Notes: a model not told the origin generated them from the sequence alone. A DNA stretch of 64,000 nucleotides from Desmonostoc muscorum LEGE 12446 (GCF_015207005.2 NZ_JADEXS020000002.1:481683-545682); one strand, 5' to 3'. Positions 37,185 to 46,614 are shown, numbered from the stretch's first letter. Translations and numbers: made by a program.

Positions 37185-38015
37185 TTAATCTTCATCATCT
37201 TCATTTTCGTCATAATCGAAATCATCATCACCATGTTCTTCGTACCACTTTTTATCTTCAGCTAAAGCCATTTCTCTCTCGAGCATTTTTTTCTCTAGGG
37301 CTTGCCTTTCAAGCTTTTCTATTTCTTGCTTTTTCCTTTCAAAGTAGGAAGGAGAGCTTTTCACCCAGACATTTTGGTTGTGATAAAAACCACCACGCTG
37401 TTCTAATGTAAACCCACCCAGCAATAGTCCTAACCATACTTCTACCATCGGCATTTGCAACACACGTTGCAGTTTAACTAAAGAAATCTCATCTTTGACA
37501 TTTATCAGATGGTTAGCGATGGCGCTGTGCCATTTTTGCACATCCTCATCTGATGCCAAATTGCGGACATCTTCTAAAGTTGTCACCTGATCGAGCATTG
37601 CCAAAACATTCGCTTTTTCAACGGGTGCTACTACAGAATCACCCAACTCAGTAGGATGTGAAAATTGGTGTGGGCCATGTGGTTTAAAGGTTTGTGGTGT
37701 TTGCGGTTCAATCAAATCATCTAAATCTAGGTGCATTGTTGTCCGCACTAGACCAGCAAAGAGATCGGTGCTAACAATAGGCCCCTTTGGGTTATTACGA
37801 TCGCGGGTATCTTGCAACAGCATTTCGGCACGAGACTTAAGAATATCTGCAATTTGACTGAAGGCAATACCTGCGGTTGATAATTGGGTTTCAATAGGTA
37901 AATCATGCAGTTCTGTATCTAAGCACTGCCATACTGCATCAAGGGAAGAAGTTGGTGGAGTTTCGGACAACTCATCCAGCACATCCCAAATTGTTAATTG
38001 GCGGTATGTGGTCAT
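37185..38015 (-). CDS. Unknown plasmid-type protein with acidic C-terminus
   Basis: Start chosen at 38015 (MTTYRQLTIWDVLDELSE), just after tandem GCGAATT repeats; a Met 9 codons upstream would be encoded inside the repeats. Residues 1-210 are mixed helical (LHDLPIETQLSTAGIAFSQI), residues 215-260 are a charged helix (KKQEIEKLERQALEKKMLER) and the last 20 residues are almost entirely Asp/Glu. No family was recognised with confidence. It is the last of three same-strand genes with the recombinase at 38681, a group typical of cyanobacterial plasmid backbones. Confidence 0.6.
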   Translation of the reverse strand: MTTYRQLTIWDVLDELSETPPTSSLDAVWQCLDTELHDLPIETQLSTAGIAFSQIADILKSRAEMLLQDTRDRNNPKGPIVSTDLFAGLVRTTMHLDLDDLIEPQTPQTFKPHGPHQFSHPTELGDSVVAPVEKANVLAMLDQVTTLEDVRNLASDEDVQKWHSAIANHLINVKDEISLVKLQRVLQMPMVEVWLGLLLGGFTLEQRGGFYHNQNVWVKSSPSYFERKKQEIEKLERQALEKKMLEREMALAEDKKWYEEHGDDDFDYDENEDDED

Positions 38016-38051
38016 TTCTAATTCGCAATTCGCAATTCGCAATTAATAATA

Positions 38052-38071
38052 CCCCACGCATGAATGCGGGG
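38052..38071 (-). terminator. Hairpin between the two plasmid-type genes
   Basis: CCCCACGCAT / ATGCGGGG with one bulged A and a 2-nt loop forms a strong G+C-rich stem downstream of the 38210-38677 gene on the minus strand. There is no long T run, so it may act as an RNA stabiliser or pause site rather than a full terminator. Confidence 0.4.
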
Positions 38072-38209
38072 CTTGAATATTGATACTACGTGTTTTATTT
38101 CTTTTCATAATTGAAATTAGGGGCTTTGACACCAAAGATGAATCAATTATCAATTACGTCCACAATTGCGAACTGCGAATGGGCGAAAAAGCGAATTGTT
38201 CGGTCATCT

Positions 38210-38677
38210 CTAAGATTGTGGATGCAAGGGGCAGGGTCGCACTGGGCAGTAGCTTGAGGTAATCTCAAACATATCCTTATATTGATATAGTGAAACACTG
38301 TATTGTTTTGCAAAAGCCTGCAACACCTGATCTGTATAGGCGCGTATTTTACCAGCCGTTAGCCCAAAGCAGTGAATTGGTTCCAGGCGACAAATAGGCT
38401 TTTGCCCCAGCCAGAGTTCTGCCGACATAGCGTGTAATGGTTTATCCCCCGCTTCTTTATATAGATATAGCACTGCAAAATATGTTGCTGGTGGTTCGAC
38501 TGTTACTGAATCAATTTCTGCTGAATTCTTCTGGGAGCGGTGGCGATAGAATGAGCGGCGATTGTGGCAGACTTTGGGATTCCAACACCCGTCCCCTGCT
38601 GTTCCATGTAAAACCTTGGCTTGGGCAGTTGGTAGTTTGGAACATAACTGACACTTGGGATCGAGTGGCTTGGGCAT
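38210..38677 (-). CDS. Unknown 155-residue protein with N-terminal Cys motif
   Basis: The N-terminus (MPKPLDPKCQLCSKLPTAQA, then GDGCWNPKVCHNRRS) has paired cysteines that could bind zinc. The rest (VTVEPPATYFAVLYLYKEAG, GLTAGKIRAYTDQVLQAFAK) is a mixed alpha/beta region without recognised motifs. It starts 3 bp after the stop of the tyrosine recombinase at 38681, so the two are translationally coupled and may cooperate. The family was not recognised. Confidence 0.6.
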   Translation of the reverse strand: MPKPLDPKCQLCSKLPTAQAKVLHGTAGDGCWNPKVCHNRRSFYRHRSQKNSAEIDSVTVEPPATYFAVLYLYKEAGDKPLHAMSAELWLGQKPICRLEPIHCFGLTAGKIRAYTDQVLQAFAKQYSVSLYQYKDMFEITSSYCPVRPCPLHPQS

Positions 38678-38680
38678 ACT

Positions 38681-39712
38681 TTACTCCACTTCCTCTCCGA
38701 TTGCACGATAGTAAGCAGCGATCGCTGCTTCTTGTTCGCTGCGAAGGGTATAGCGCCGAAACGCTTTCTCGCTTTGATGCCCTGTTAATTTTCGTGCATG
38801 GCTGGGGTCAACTCCCAATAGCAATAAGTCAGTAGCGTAAGTATGTCGAAAGGAGTGAGGATGTAAATTCTCAATGTGAGCTATTTCACCAATTTTTTCT
38901 ACAGCGAAGTAAATGCCGTGATAACTCAAGCGTTCACCTTTGTATGAAGCATGGTGTGAAATCATCAGTGGGGAGTCGCTGTTTAAGACCTCTCCTTGCT
39001 GTGAGCGCGTAAGCAAATACTCTGCCAAAACTTCCCGACTTTCTTTTCGCAGTGGAACTAAGCGTGGTTCATTGGTTTTGGTGTCTGGTAAAAATAGTAG
39101 CTTGCCATCAAATGAGCCAACATTTAGCTGTACAACTTCTCCAGCACGCAGCCCATGACTGAGAATGTGAACCAGTGCTGTATCCCGTTGCTTTGTTTCT
39201 CCCAGCAATTCCAACGCTGACCAAACCAGTTCCATCTGTTGAGGGGTTAAACTCTGAGCTGGTGGCAGAGGTACTTTTTCCAGTTTAATCCCCAGTGTGG
39301 GATTAGTAGCAATAATTTCAGGATACGTATAGCACATCCATTTGAAAAAGCTTTTGAGTGCCGCAACTCCTGCATTGATGCTGCTTTTTGAAAGCGGTTT
39401 ACCTGCATCAGTCTGTATTTCATCACGGAGATATTCTTTATATAGCGCAAGATGACGTGGACGCAGTTCATGATAGTGCAGCTCACTCCAAGCCAAAAAT
39501 CGTTTGAGTTCTCGTTCGTAAAGCTTGCGGCTGTTTGGTGCGAGATTGTTGCTGCGTAAAAATTCCAGAACTTTTACCCACCGGATATCAGTGGTTGCAG
39601 CTATTTTTCCTGCCCTGCTTCTAGATTCTCCCTGTAGGGTTGATGGTGCTTGATCCTGTATGTGGATCAACTTGATTGGTGGTAGGTTGTCAAACTGAGG
39701 ATTATTTACCAT
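38681..39712 (-). CDS. XerC/D-like tyrosine recombinase (second copy type)
   Basis: A 343-residue recombinase. The core-binding domain (LAPNSRKLYERELKRFLAWS) is followed by catalytic residues Arg (HGLRAGEVVQL), Lys in the DTKTNEPR hairpin, His-x-x-Arg (HSFRHTYATDLL), the second His (LTGHQSEKAF) and Tyr (RRYTLRS). It differs strongly from the recombinase at 20313, so this is a separate family member and not a recent duplicate. It is first in a three-gene minus-strand group. Likely roles are multimer resolution or cassette integration. Confidence 0.87.
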   Translation of the reverse strand: MVNNPQFDNLPPIKLIHIQDQAPSTLQGESRSRAGKIAATTDIRWVKVLEFLRSNNLAPNSRKLYERELKRFLAWSELHYHELRPRHLALYKEYLRDEIQTDAGKPLSKSSINAGVAALKSFFKWMCYTYPEIIATNPTLGIKLEKVPLPPAQSLTPQQMELVWSALELLGETKQRDTALVHILSHGLRAGEVVQLNVGSFDGKLLFLPDTKTNEPRLVPLRKESREVLAEYLLTRSQQGEVLNSDSPLMISHHASYKGERLSYHGIYFAVEKIGEIAHIENLHPHSFRHTYATDLLLLGVDPSHARKLTGHQSEKAFRRYTLRSEQEAAIAAYYRAIGEEVE

Positions 39713-39866
39713 CTTGATCGCGATCGCCTAGAAGCAGTGTGGAACTAACACCCAAAATTGTATGTGACTTTAGGGAAAATCTGGCTAGCGTGTCACTAGT
39801 AGTTCGCCAAGTGAACTTGGCGGGGTAAAGGGGAAGGGGGAAGGGGGAAAGGATTTAAATCCCTTA

Positions 39867-40994
39867 TACCAATTTAATATGAAGCTGCATAGAATAAAGC
39901 TTCCAGGATAAAGTTGTAAGAAGAGACGGAAATTACCTGCTCAAGTGTAAGTTGATCAAATATTTCTTGGATGCGATCGCGTAAAGTTTGTAAAGAAGAG
40001 AAAAGCTGATTTTTGAGTGGTTTCTTGAGGAGCTGCCAAAGCCTTTCAATGGGATTGAGTTCAGGGGCTGAAGGTGGCTGAAACAGAGGAATAATAAACT
40101 CTTGCCAACGAATCGCTGAACTTGTATGAGCAGGTGCTTGGTCAACCTGTAAAATAGCGTAATCCCCACCTAATTGTTGAGATAGCCAGTCCAAAAACTG
40201 TTGAAAACACTCGCCATTCAATTTCGGATACTCGTAATGTTGTGATCGCAAGTCTTTGGTTCAATCGCACCATAAATCCAAAAATTTTCCCGTGGCCATT
40301 TCACCTCAACAGTAGGCTTGACTCCAGAGGCAGTAATCACTTTTCCTGTGAGAGTTTTCAGTCCCACCCTCGTTTCATCCTGGCACAAGTAGCGAACACA
40401 CTTGCCAGGTGCTAGATGTTCTTCTAGACAATTAAGAATGATTCCAAGTTTTTTTTAAATTCAGATACCAATTTCTCGTCTTGCTTATGGCTTTGAGGGC
40501 GAGGCACTTTTAGTTTTGCTCCTAATCGATATCGAACCCACGCATAAACCGTTGCATACTCTATATCTTGTCCATGTTCTTGTTTCAACCACTCAACTAT
40601 TGCACCATAGCTACTAAAGCCTTTTCCTGTTTTTAACTCTTCCTCCAGTGCTGCGATCGCTGCGTCATGAATTTTGCGTTTTGCTCCTGGAGCTTTTTTC
40701 ATTTCCAGTAATTCATATAGCCCGCCTGCTCTATACTTTTGCAACCACCTTGTTACAGTTGAGGTATCTTTCGCCAAGCGTTTTCCAATTTCTTGCTGCT
40801 CCTTAACCTGTCCGCTTTTTATCCACCACAGCATAATAAGTTTTTCTTTCTGGTTTCCTAAGTTAGCTGTTTGTAGACGTTTTTTAAGTTCTTCTTCGCT
40901 CTCTGCGATTTCAATCTTAAAAGGGCGGCTCATGGTTATTTTAATTTATCAAGTTTGTTTTCTCTATTATATGCAGCTTCATATAAAATTGGTA
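39867..40994 (-). mobile_element. IS630 family element, copy 2 (full length)
   Basis: The full element, 1128 bp, has tips TACCAATTTAATATGAAGC (39867) and the complement of TACCAATTTTATATGAAGC (ending 40994). TA flanks both sides (39865-39866, 40995-40996). As read it is identical to copy 1 over their 1013 shared bases. Its right flank is the broken inner end of another IS630 element (see 40997-42126). Confidence 0.9.
39874..40933 (-). pseudogene. IS630 family transposase (copy 2), with two frame changes
   Basis: Starts MSRPFKIEIAESEEELKKRL with the complete N-terminus that copy 1 lacks, HTH with TSTVTRWLQKYRAG, then an A8 slippage site, CQDETRVGLKTLTGK with Asp, a second 1-nt shift near 40252, and the DDE remainder (ILQVDQAPAHTS, ELNPIERLWQ). 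The first shift is likely programmed. The second interrupts conserved sequence and is present in both copies, so either the element moves in trans or the duplicate arose by other means. Confidence 0.85.
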
Positions 40995-40996
40995 TA

Positions 40997-41451
40997 ACGC
41001 ATATACTGTTGCATACTCTACTTCCAGCCCCTGTTCTTTTTTTAACCACTCCACTATTGCACCATAGCTACTAAAGCCTTTTCCTGTTTTTAACTCCTCT
41101 GTTAGTGCCGCGATCGCTACCTCATCAATTTTTCGTTTTGCTCCCGGAGCTTTTTTAATTTCTAATAATTCATCTAGTCCACCGACTCTATATCTTTGTA
41201 ACCACCTTGTGACAGTTGATGTATCTAGAGCCAAGCGTTTTCCAATTTCTTGCTGTTCATGAACCTGCCCGTTTTTTATCCACCACAGCATCATCAGTTT
41301 TTCTTTCTGGTTTCCTACGTTGGCTGTTTGTAGACGTTTCTTTAGTTCTGCTTCGCTTTCTGCAATTTCAATCTTAAAAGGGCGGCTCATGCTTATTTTT
41401 ATTTATCCAGTTTATTCACTCTATTATATGCAGCTTCATATAAAATTGGTA
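40997..41451 (-). pseudogene. N-terminal half of a related IS630 element, inverted
   Basis: Encodes MSRPFKIEIAESEAELKKRL through YATVYA with tip TACCAATTTTATATGAAGC ending at 41451. It breaks exactly at the codon where the plus-strand half at 41452 resumes (VRYKLGAKLKVPRPQS). The two halves are in opposite orientation. It is about 85-90% similar to copies 1 and 2, so it is a different, older element. Confidence 0.85.
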
Positions 41452-42126
41452 TTAGTGAGATATAAATTAGGAGCAAAACTCAAAGTACCACGTCCGCAAA
41501 GCCATAAGCAGGATGAGAAGTTAGTATCTGAGTTTAAAAAAAACTCGGTATCATTATCGAGAGGCTAGAAAAACATCTAGCACCAGGAAAGTGTATTCAT
41601 TATCTGTGTCAGGATGAAACCAGGGTGGGATTAAAAACTTTAACGGGAAAAGTAATTACGGCCCCTGGAGTCAAACCAACTGTAGCGGTGAAATGGGAAA
41701 GAGAAAATTTTTGGATTTATGGTGCAATTGAACCATTAACAGGACAACATTTTCAGCAAGAATACCCGCAGCTCAATGGTGACTATTTTCAACAGTTTTT
41801 AGACTGGTTATCGCAACAATTAGGTTCAGATTATGCAATTTTACAAATAGACCAAGCTCCTGCTCATATCAGTAGTGCGATTAATTGGCCTGAAAATATT
41901 ATTCCCCTGCTGCAACCACCTCATGCTCCTGAGCTTAATCCCATTGAAAGGCTGTGGCAGTTTCTCAAAAAATCTCTCAAGAATGAACTGTTTTCTGACT
42001 TGCAAGACTTACGCACTCGCCTACAACAATTGTTCGAGCAATTAACATCTGAACAGGTGATTTCCATCTCTTCTTATAACTTTATTTTAGAAGCTCTTTT
42101 CTATGCAGCTTCATATTAAATTGGTA
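41452..42126 (+). pseudogene. C-terminal half of the related IS630 element
   Basis: Resumes at RYKLGAKLKVPRPQSHKQDE, passes an A8 slippage site near 41537, then GLKTLTGKVITAPGVKPT, DYAILQIDQAPAHISS and LNPIERLWQFLKKSLKN, giving the intact DDE end, with the tip ending GGTA at 42126 and TA at 42127-42128. Unlike copies 1 and 2 it has no second frameshift. The N-terminal half lies inverted immediately to the left. Confidence 0.85.
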
Positions 42127-42186
42127 TAAGTAGGTGGTTACAATTAAATATAAGATAGAGAAGGTCTAAAAAACAGGTACTACAAG

Positions 42187-42690
42187 ATGTCTGCTCCATT
42201 GCGAGTTAGATTAACAGATTTAGAAGATTTGACGCTTTTGGAGTTGCGGTCGGCGACAACAGTTCCTCAACGAACACGAGATCGCGCCCACATAATTCGA
42301 TTAAATGCCCAAGGATGGAATGTACCAGCGATCGCTAAAATTTTTGAGTGTCACGAACATACGGTACGAGCAACACTGAGGCGTTGGGAAAATAAGGGTT
42401 TGGGAGGATTGTGGGAAACTTCTGGGCGTGGAGCAAAGTGCAAATGGCTTGAGGCAGACTTAGCATATTTAAGAGTTAGAACCCCGTACTTATAACAGTT
42501 TGCAGTTATCAGAAAAATTGTCTCAAGACCGAAATGTACAACTGAGTCCGTCTCGTCTGCGACGTTTGCTCAAAAAAAAAGTGGAAATGGAAACGCACCC
42601 GCCATACTCATAAGAGAAAACAAGACCCAGAAAAACGACGAATTAAGCAAGCAGACCTAGATACCTTAAAGCAAGCGGCAGCAGAGGGTT
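42187..42690 (+). pseudogene. IS630-type transposase fragment (different subgroup)
   Basis: Starts MSAPLRVRLTDLEDLTLLEL, with HTH WNVPAIAKIFECHEHTVRAT, then a frame change before EPRTYNSLQLSEKLSQD and another at an A9 tract (near 42571), reaching ADLDTLKQAAAEG where a 73-bp palindrome cuts it off. The DDE domain is missing. It is similar in type to the HTH fragment that begins the chimera at 17416. Confidence 0.75.
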
Positions 42691-42763
42691 TTGGACTTTG
42701 GACAAAAAGAAGTTTATTCGCGAGTGTGACTCGCGAATAAACTTCTTTTTGTCCAAAGTCCAA
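42691..42763. repeat. 73-bp perfect palindrome made of two IS ends
   Basis: Arms of 35 bp (starting TTGGACTTTGGACAAAAAGA) surround a 3-nt loop GTG. The arm matches the terminal inverted repeat of the IS at 55984-57742, including its internal CGCGAGT/ACTCGCG hairpin. It interrupts the transposase fragment at 42690. It can be viewed as a minimal MITE or the scar of an IS reduced to one folded end. Confidence 0.7.
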
Positions 42764-42939
42764 GAAATTAACTCGTATTCATAACCAGCCGTTTGACAAA
42801 AAGTTATGATTTCTTGAGAATTGAAAGCTTCGACAACTGGTATTGGAACATTCAAATCGGCTGGTTTTTCCCTAATTAGATTTTTAGCGAAGTCGTTTAG
42901 CGATCGCTCTTTGAGGAAAACTTTTTGGTTTACTGTCAA
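42764..42939 (-). pseudogene. Truncated small protein, unknown
   Basis: A TTG at 42939 begins TVNQKVFLKERSLNDFAKNL, continuing to SQEIITFCQTAGYEYELIS before running into the palindrome. The last part, with an I-x-x-x-x-x-AGYE pattern, is faintly reminiscent of Nif11-type leader peptides, but the evidence is weak. The 3' end is lost through the palindrome insertion. Confidence 0.3.
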
Positions 42940-42994
42940 TGAATGTTAATTTTTGGGCGTGAGCCACCGGTTCATGGCGGGTACGCTATGGCAC

Positions 42995-43783
42995 TTAAAT
43001 ATGTTCTTGTTGGGGGCGTAAGCTGTTAATCGTAGCGGTCAAAACTAGGACAATTGCCAAAACCAACGCGGCATTTCTGAGCATTGAATTATCAGAGTGC
43101 TTGAGTGCGATCGCTACCAATGCCCAGAGTATTACTCCTGTATAAGCGATGTCTCGACGCTGGATGACAATAAATGCTGCAACTGCTGTTGCTATCAATA
43201 CCATGATAAGAGTCCAGATTACAGCAGAAATCCCCCAACCGTTCCACCCATGAAAATACAAGGCACACGCTACGTTGACAATGGTCGCCACGCTAATCCA
43301 GCCTAGATAAATGCTAATAGGAAAGTGAATACACCATTTTTTCAGCCGAGGTACACGCTTATTGCCAATTTCTAACTGCACATAGACAGCAATCAGGGGC
43401 AACAGAATCAAAAGCATTGCAATTACAGAAAGAGCAAAAAGCCGAGACAAAAACAGATACACCCAAATACTTTGAGCAACACAGGCAATCACCAACAGAT
43501 AACCTGTCTTACGTAAATCAGGCTCATCTCGTTGAGAAGGCAACGCTTGGTATACCCCAAAAGCAAACAACCCAAGGTAAATCAGCCCCCAAATAGCAAA
43601 AGCGTAATTGGCAGGGATAATCAGGACATTTTTAAACAAAGTATTGGAAATTTCCCCTATGCTGAGTCCATTGAGCGGAAAAATGTTCGATACTACGTTG
43701 ATAACGAATGCACCAAAGATTGCAGCCAAAGTAACAAGCTGCCGCCAAAAATCCTGGTAATTGCCTCTTGTGGGCTGGTGCAT
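42995..43783 (-). CDS. TspO/MBR-related tryptophan-rich sensory protein
   Basis: A 262-residue membrane protein with about seven hydrophobic segments. NYAFAIWGLIYLGLFAFGVY and CALYFHGWNGWGISAVIW match the tryptophan-rich TspO-like family common in cyanobacteria, longer than classic five-helix TspO. Such proteins bind tetrapyrroles or sense oxidative or light conditions. All helices appear intact. A HIP1-containing repeat follows its 3' end. Confidence 0.8.
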   Translation of the reverse strand: MHQPTRGNYQDFWRQLVTLAAIFGAFVINVVSNIFPLNGLSIGEISNTLFKNVLIIPANYAFAIWGLIYLGLFAFGVYQALPSQRDEPDLRKTGYLLVIACVAQSIWVYLFLSRLFALSVIAMLLILLPLIAVYVQLEIGNKRVPRLKKWCIHFPISIYLGWISVATIVNVACALYFHGWNGWGISAVIWTLIMVLIATAVAAFIVIQRRDIAYTGVILWALVAIALKHSDNSMLRNAALVLAIVLVLTATINSLRPQQEHI

Positions 43784-43987
43784 AGGATGTTAACTCATAT
43801 CTTTTGTGCTTTTAGCTTACATCTGAAAAAGAGTGATGCATATAAACCACGAGTCTTGCAGTGCAAGTTAATGAGGAACCAAAGCGATCGCTTGTCTCAA
43901 CTGGGGTGTGAGCCTACGGTGGGCAGATACGCCGGGATCACTCTGCTACTTCATCAGGGAGTAATGGAGTGCGATCACCTACGGTGG

Positions 43988-44119
43988 GATACTGTTGGCG
44001 AATGTAATACATTATTGTCTTATTAAGTATTACGTAAGCTCAAACCTTCAATCTGTAGTTGCGGCTTTGAGTTGTAACACTTTTGTCCGTGCGTTTGTAA
44101 CACTTTCGCCAACAGTATC
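43988..44119. repeat. 132-bp non-autonomous element with 15-bp inverted repeats and 6-bp target duplication
   Basis: GATACTGTTGGCGAA (43988) and TTCGCCAACAGTATC (ending 44119) are perfect complements, flanked on both sides by CGGTGG (43982-43987, 44120-44125). Two TTGTAACACTTT units lie inside the right end. The target is a cyanobacterial dispersed repeat (ggtgggcgggtacgcc). No transposase with these ends is present in the window. Confidence 0.7.
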
Positions 44120-44186
44120 CGGTGGGCGGGTACGCCATCGCACTTTTTTGCGTATTTAAATATTTGAATACGCAAAAACTTAAATA

Positions 44187-45779
44187 CTAGTCTAATTTGA
44201 CACCTGGATGACCATTCTCAACAACAAAGGAAGCAAAGGTGTATACAGGCGCATCTGGACGACTTACAGTTGTAACAATACGCAGGTCAGTCTGCCAACG
44301 CTCATAGTTAAGGTTGACTCGAAAGTAGCCTCGGCGATCGCCATCAAAGAACTTAATGTGTGGGTTTTCTGGAATCTTCGGGCCATAGTAAGGGCCGTAG
44401 ACATTGGCATCACCATTGCTAGTAATTGAAGGAGTCACAAACTCTGTAGCCACTGTTGGAGAGTTAGAAGCCTTAAAGTCCAGCTTCAGGTCATTGACAA
44501 ATGTAGAATGCCAATCCCCAGTAATAACCACTGGGTTAGAAATCCGGCGGCTGGCGATGTGACTTAAAACACGATTACGTGCAAGGGGATATCCATCCCA
44601 TGAGTCGTTCCAAAAGATTTCGCCTGTCCCAAATTTATGATCTAGCTCTGCCATCAGCACCTGTTGAGCAAGTATGTTCCAACGTGCTTGAGAACGATCA
44701 AGACCATCCAGCAGCCAGCGCTCCTGTTGAGTACCGAGCATGGTTTTAAATGGATCTAGCGCTGCTGGGCAACGGGGTGTTTCACCGTCACCGCATGGCT
44801 GGTCACTCCGGTACTGGCGGCTATCAAGTACGCTAAATTCCGCCAGATTACCAAAAGTCAGCCGACGGTAAATCAGCATATCTGGCCCCTGTGGTCGGGA
44901 AAATTCCCGCAGTGGCTGATGCTCATAATAAGCCTGATAAGCAGCAGCACGCCTTTTGAGAAACTGTTCGACCGGATCGTTGTTTTCCGAAATGTCATCG
45001 GTATAGTCATTTTCAACTTCGTGGTCGTCCCAGGTGACTGTAAAGGGAAATAAGGCGTGAGCTTTTTGTAAATCTGGGTCAGTTTTATATAGAGCATATC
45101 GAAGACGGTATTGCTCAAGGGTATTCGTTTCTTTTCTAAACTCTTCAGGTAAAGAAACGTTGCGTACACCACCTGTAGCAGGGATGCCGTATTCGTAAAT
45201 ATAATCACCCAAGTGAAAAACCAAATCTAAATCTTCTTCAGCTAGGCGACGATAAGCAGAATAGAAACCATCCTCCCATTTTTGGCAAGTAACAAAGGCA
45301 AAGTTAAGCTGATTCAACCTAGTGCCAATGGCTGGAGCAGTACGGGTACGACCAATTGCACTATCTTCATTACCTACTTTAAACTGATACCAATACCAGC
45401 GGTTAGGCTGTAAACCACGTACATTTACATGAACAGAATGTGCTAATTCGGGGGTTGCCAATGCCACGCCCCGTAGCACAACTTGTCTCATGTTTTCATC
45501 CAAAGCAACTTGCCACCGTACTGGTACATTCACCTGTGGCATACCGCCACCATTTAAGGGATCTGGAGCCAGCCGTGTCCATAGCACTACACTATCTGGT
45601 AAAGGATCGCCAGAAGCAACACCAAGACTGAAGGGATAGGCAGAGAATCTTGACAATGCAACAACTTTATGAGTCCAAAGACTAGCAATAGCGCTTGCGG
45701 TCAATGTGCCGGCACCGAGTAGAAAACGTCGCCGCTTTGCTGTAGTGGATAGCAAGCCCTGGAAATGCACACGCTCCAT
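44187..45779 (-). CDS. phoD: PhoD-like alkaline phosphatase/phosphodiesterase, Tat-exported
   Basis: A 530-residue enzyme with a twin-arginine signal (KRRRFLLGAGTLTASAIASL). The N-terminal PhoD domain (PFSLGVASGDPLPDSVVLW) precedes the metallophosphatase core: HLGDYIYEYG, VTWDDHEVENDYT, VLDSRQYRS and ITGDWHSTFVNDL supply the expected Asp/His/Asn metal ligands. PhoD enzymes hydrolyse phosphomono- and diesters in the periplasm using Ca and Fe, normally under phosphate limitation. The upstream region (45780-45900) is AT-rich; I could not identify a convincing PHO box. The gene stands alone, but nuclease genes nearby would feed it nucleotides. Confidence 0.9.
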   Translation of the reverse strand: MERVHFQGLLSTTAKRRRFLLGAGTLTASAIASLWTHKVVALSRFSAYPFSLGVASGDPLPDSVVLWTRLAPDPLNGGGMPQVNVPVRWQVALDENMRQVVLRGVALATPELAHSVHVNVRGLQPNRWYWYQFKVGNEDSAIGRTRTAPAIGTRLNQLNFAFVTCQKWEDGFYSAYRRLAEEDLDLVFHLGDYIYEYGIPATGGVRNVSLPEEFRKETNTLEQYRLRYALYKTDPDLQKAHALFPFTVTWDDHEVENDYTDDISENNDPVEQFLKRRAAAYQAYYEHQPLREFSRPQGPDMLIYRRLTFGNLAEFSVLDSRQYRSDQPCGDGETPRCPAALDPFKTMLGTQQERWLLDGLDRSQARWNILAQQVLMAELDHKFGTGEIFWNDSWDGYPLARNRVLSHIASRRISNPVVITGDWHSTFVNDLKLDFKASNSPTVATEFVTPSITSNGDANVYGPYYGPKIPENPHIKFFDGDRRGYFRVNLNYERWQTDLRIVTTVSRPDAPVYTFASFVVENGHPGVKLD

Positions 45780-46282
45780 AAAAGTCCTGTTGAGATTTCT
45801 AGAATAAAAAACCTAAATAATAACCATCTAGTTATTAACAAGATTAATTACCAAATCGGGTTTAATTAGGGCTTAAGAAGTTATTAATATTGCAATAATT
45901 TATTCACAATCAGTCTTACAAATACTTGTCTGAAGAATGTGAGCAGATGCAGTCCTTGAGCGATGCCTGCGGCGGGCTGTGACGCTCCTGCGTCGCTATC
46001 GGTGTCGCATTCATAGGTTACGGAACAGTGGCAAGTTAGAAGCACCAGCACCATTCTAGGCAATCCTAAAATGCTTGGGGGAGTAGAAGCGCCCGTATTT
46101 GAGTGAGTTTAAGGAAAAATTATTAGGTTTTATTGAACAAGAATATGAGATTGTAGATTAGGGCAGAGTTAACCGGATCTTTGAACCTACACTGGCGTTC
46201 ATACAGTCGCTATTTCATGACACAGAAGTATTTCTTAGGTCATACAATCTGAACATCATCTCAAATCACCAGCCAGAGCATT
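45780..46282. other. Gene-free 500-bp region with dispersed repeats
   Basis: No gene is supported. A dispersed GCGATGCCTGCGGCGGGC repeat lies at about 45961 and recurs at 60659. A 24-codon frame near 46098 (ending FIEQEYEIVD) has no start. Promoters for the divergent phoD and YciI genes must lie here but no element stands out. Confidence 0.35.
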
Positions 46283-46594
46283 ATGCCTAAACTTTTTGCC
46301 GTTGTGGTTGCAACCGTCCGGGAGTATTACGACTATAAATTGGCTCACCCAGAGCATGACCAAAATCAACTCACTTGGTTTAATGAGCAACATGAGAAAG
46401 GAACACTACTGTGCTGTGGGCCGTTTTTTCCCCATGATGGAACTGGGCTTTGGGTAATCCAGGCAGAGAATCTTGAACAGGCTCAAGCTGTTGTAAACAG
46501 CAGTCCTCGTGTGCGAGATGGTATGCTGGCGGACTCTGCTAGAGTTGTGGAGTGGGAAGTTCACATTGGACGCGATCGTTTTGCTCCCGTGTGA
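46283..46594 (+). CDS. YciI family protein
   Basis: A 103-residue protein with the YCII ferredoxin-like fold pattern: MPKLFAVVVATVREYYDY at the start, WFNEQHEKGTLLCCGPFF with the conserved Gly-Pro, and LEQAQAVVNSSPRVRDGML near the end. Length is normal for the family. YciI proteins are small, mostly uncharacterised enzymes or binding proteins. There is no operon partner; the following minus-strand gene is convergent. Confidence 0.8.
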   Translation: MPKLFAVVVATVREYYDYKLAHPEHDQNQLTWFNEQHEKGTLLCCGPFFPHDGTGLWVIQAENLEQAQAVVNSSPRVRDGMLADSARVVEWEVHIGRDRFAPV

Positions 46595-46614
46595 ATCAGT
46601 AAAAACAACAACTG

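Noticed and set aside
43532..44026. 164-codon plus-strand frame opposite the TspO-like gene
   Set aside because: It overlaps a well-supported membrane protein gene in antisense and extends into a MITE; composition is not protein-like.
45780..45900. PHO box upstream of phoD
   Set aside because: TTAA-containing stretches occur (ttaattaccaaatc, tttaattaggg), but three properly spaced repeats of the PHO box consensus could not be aligned.
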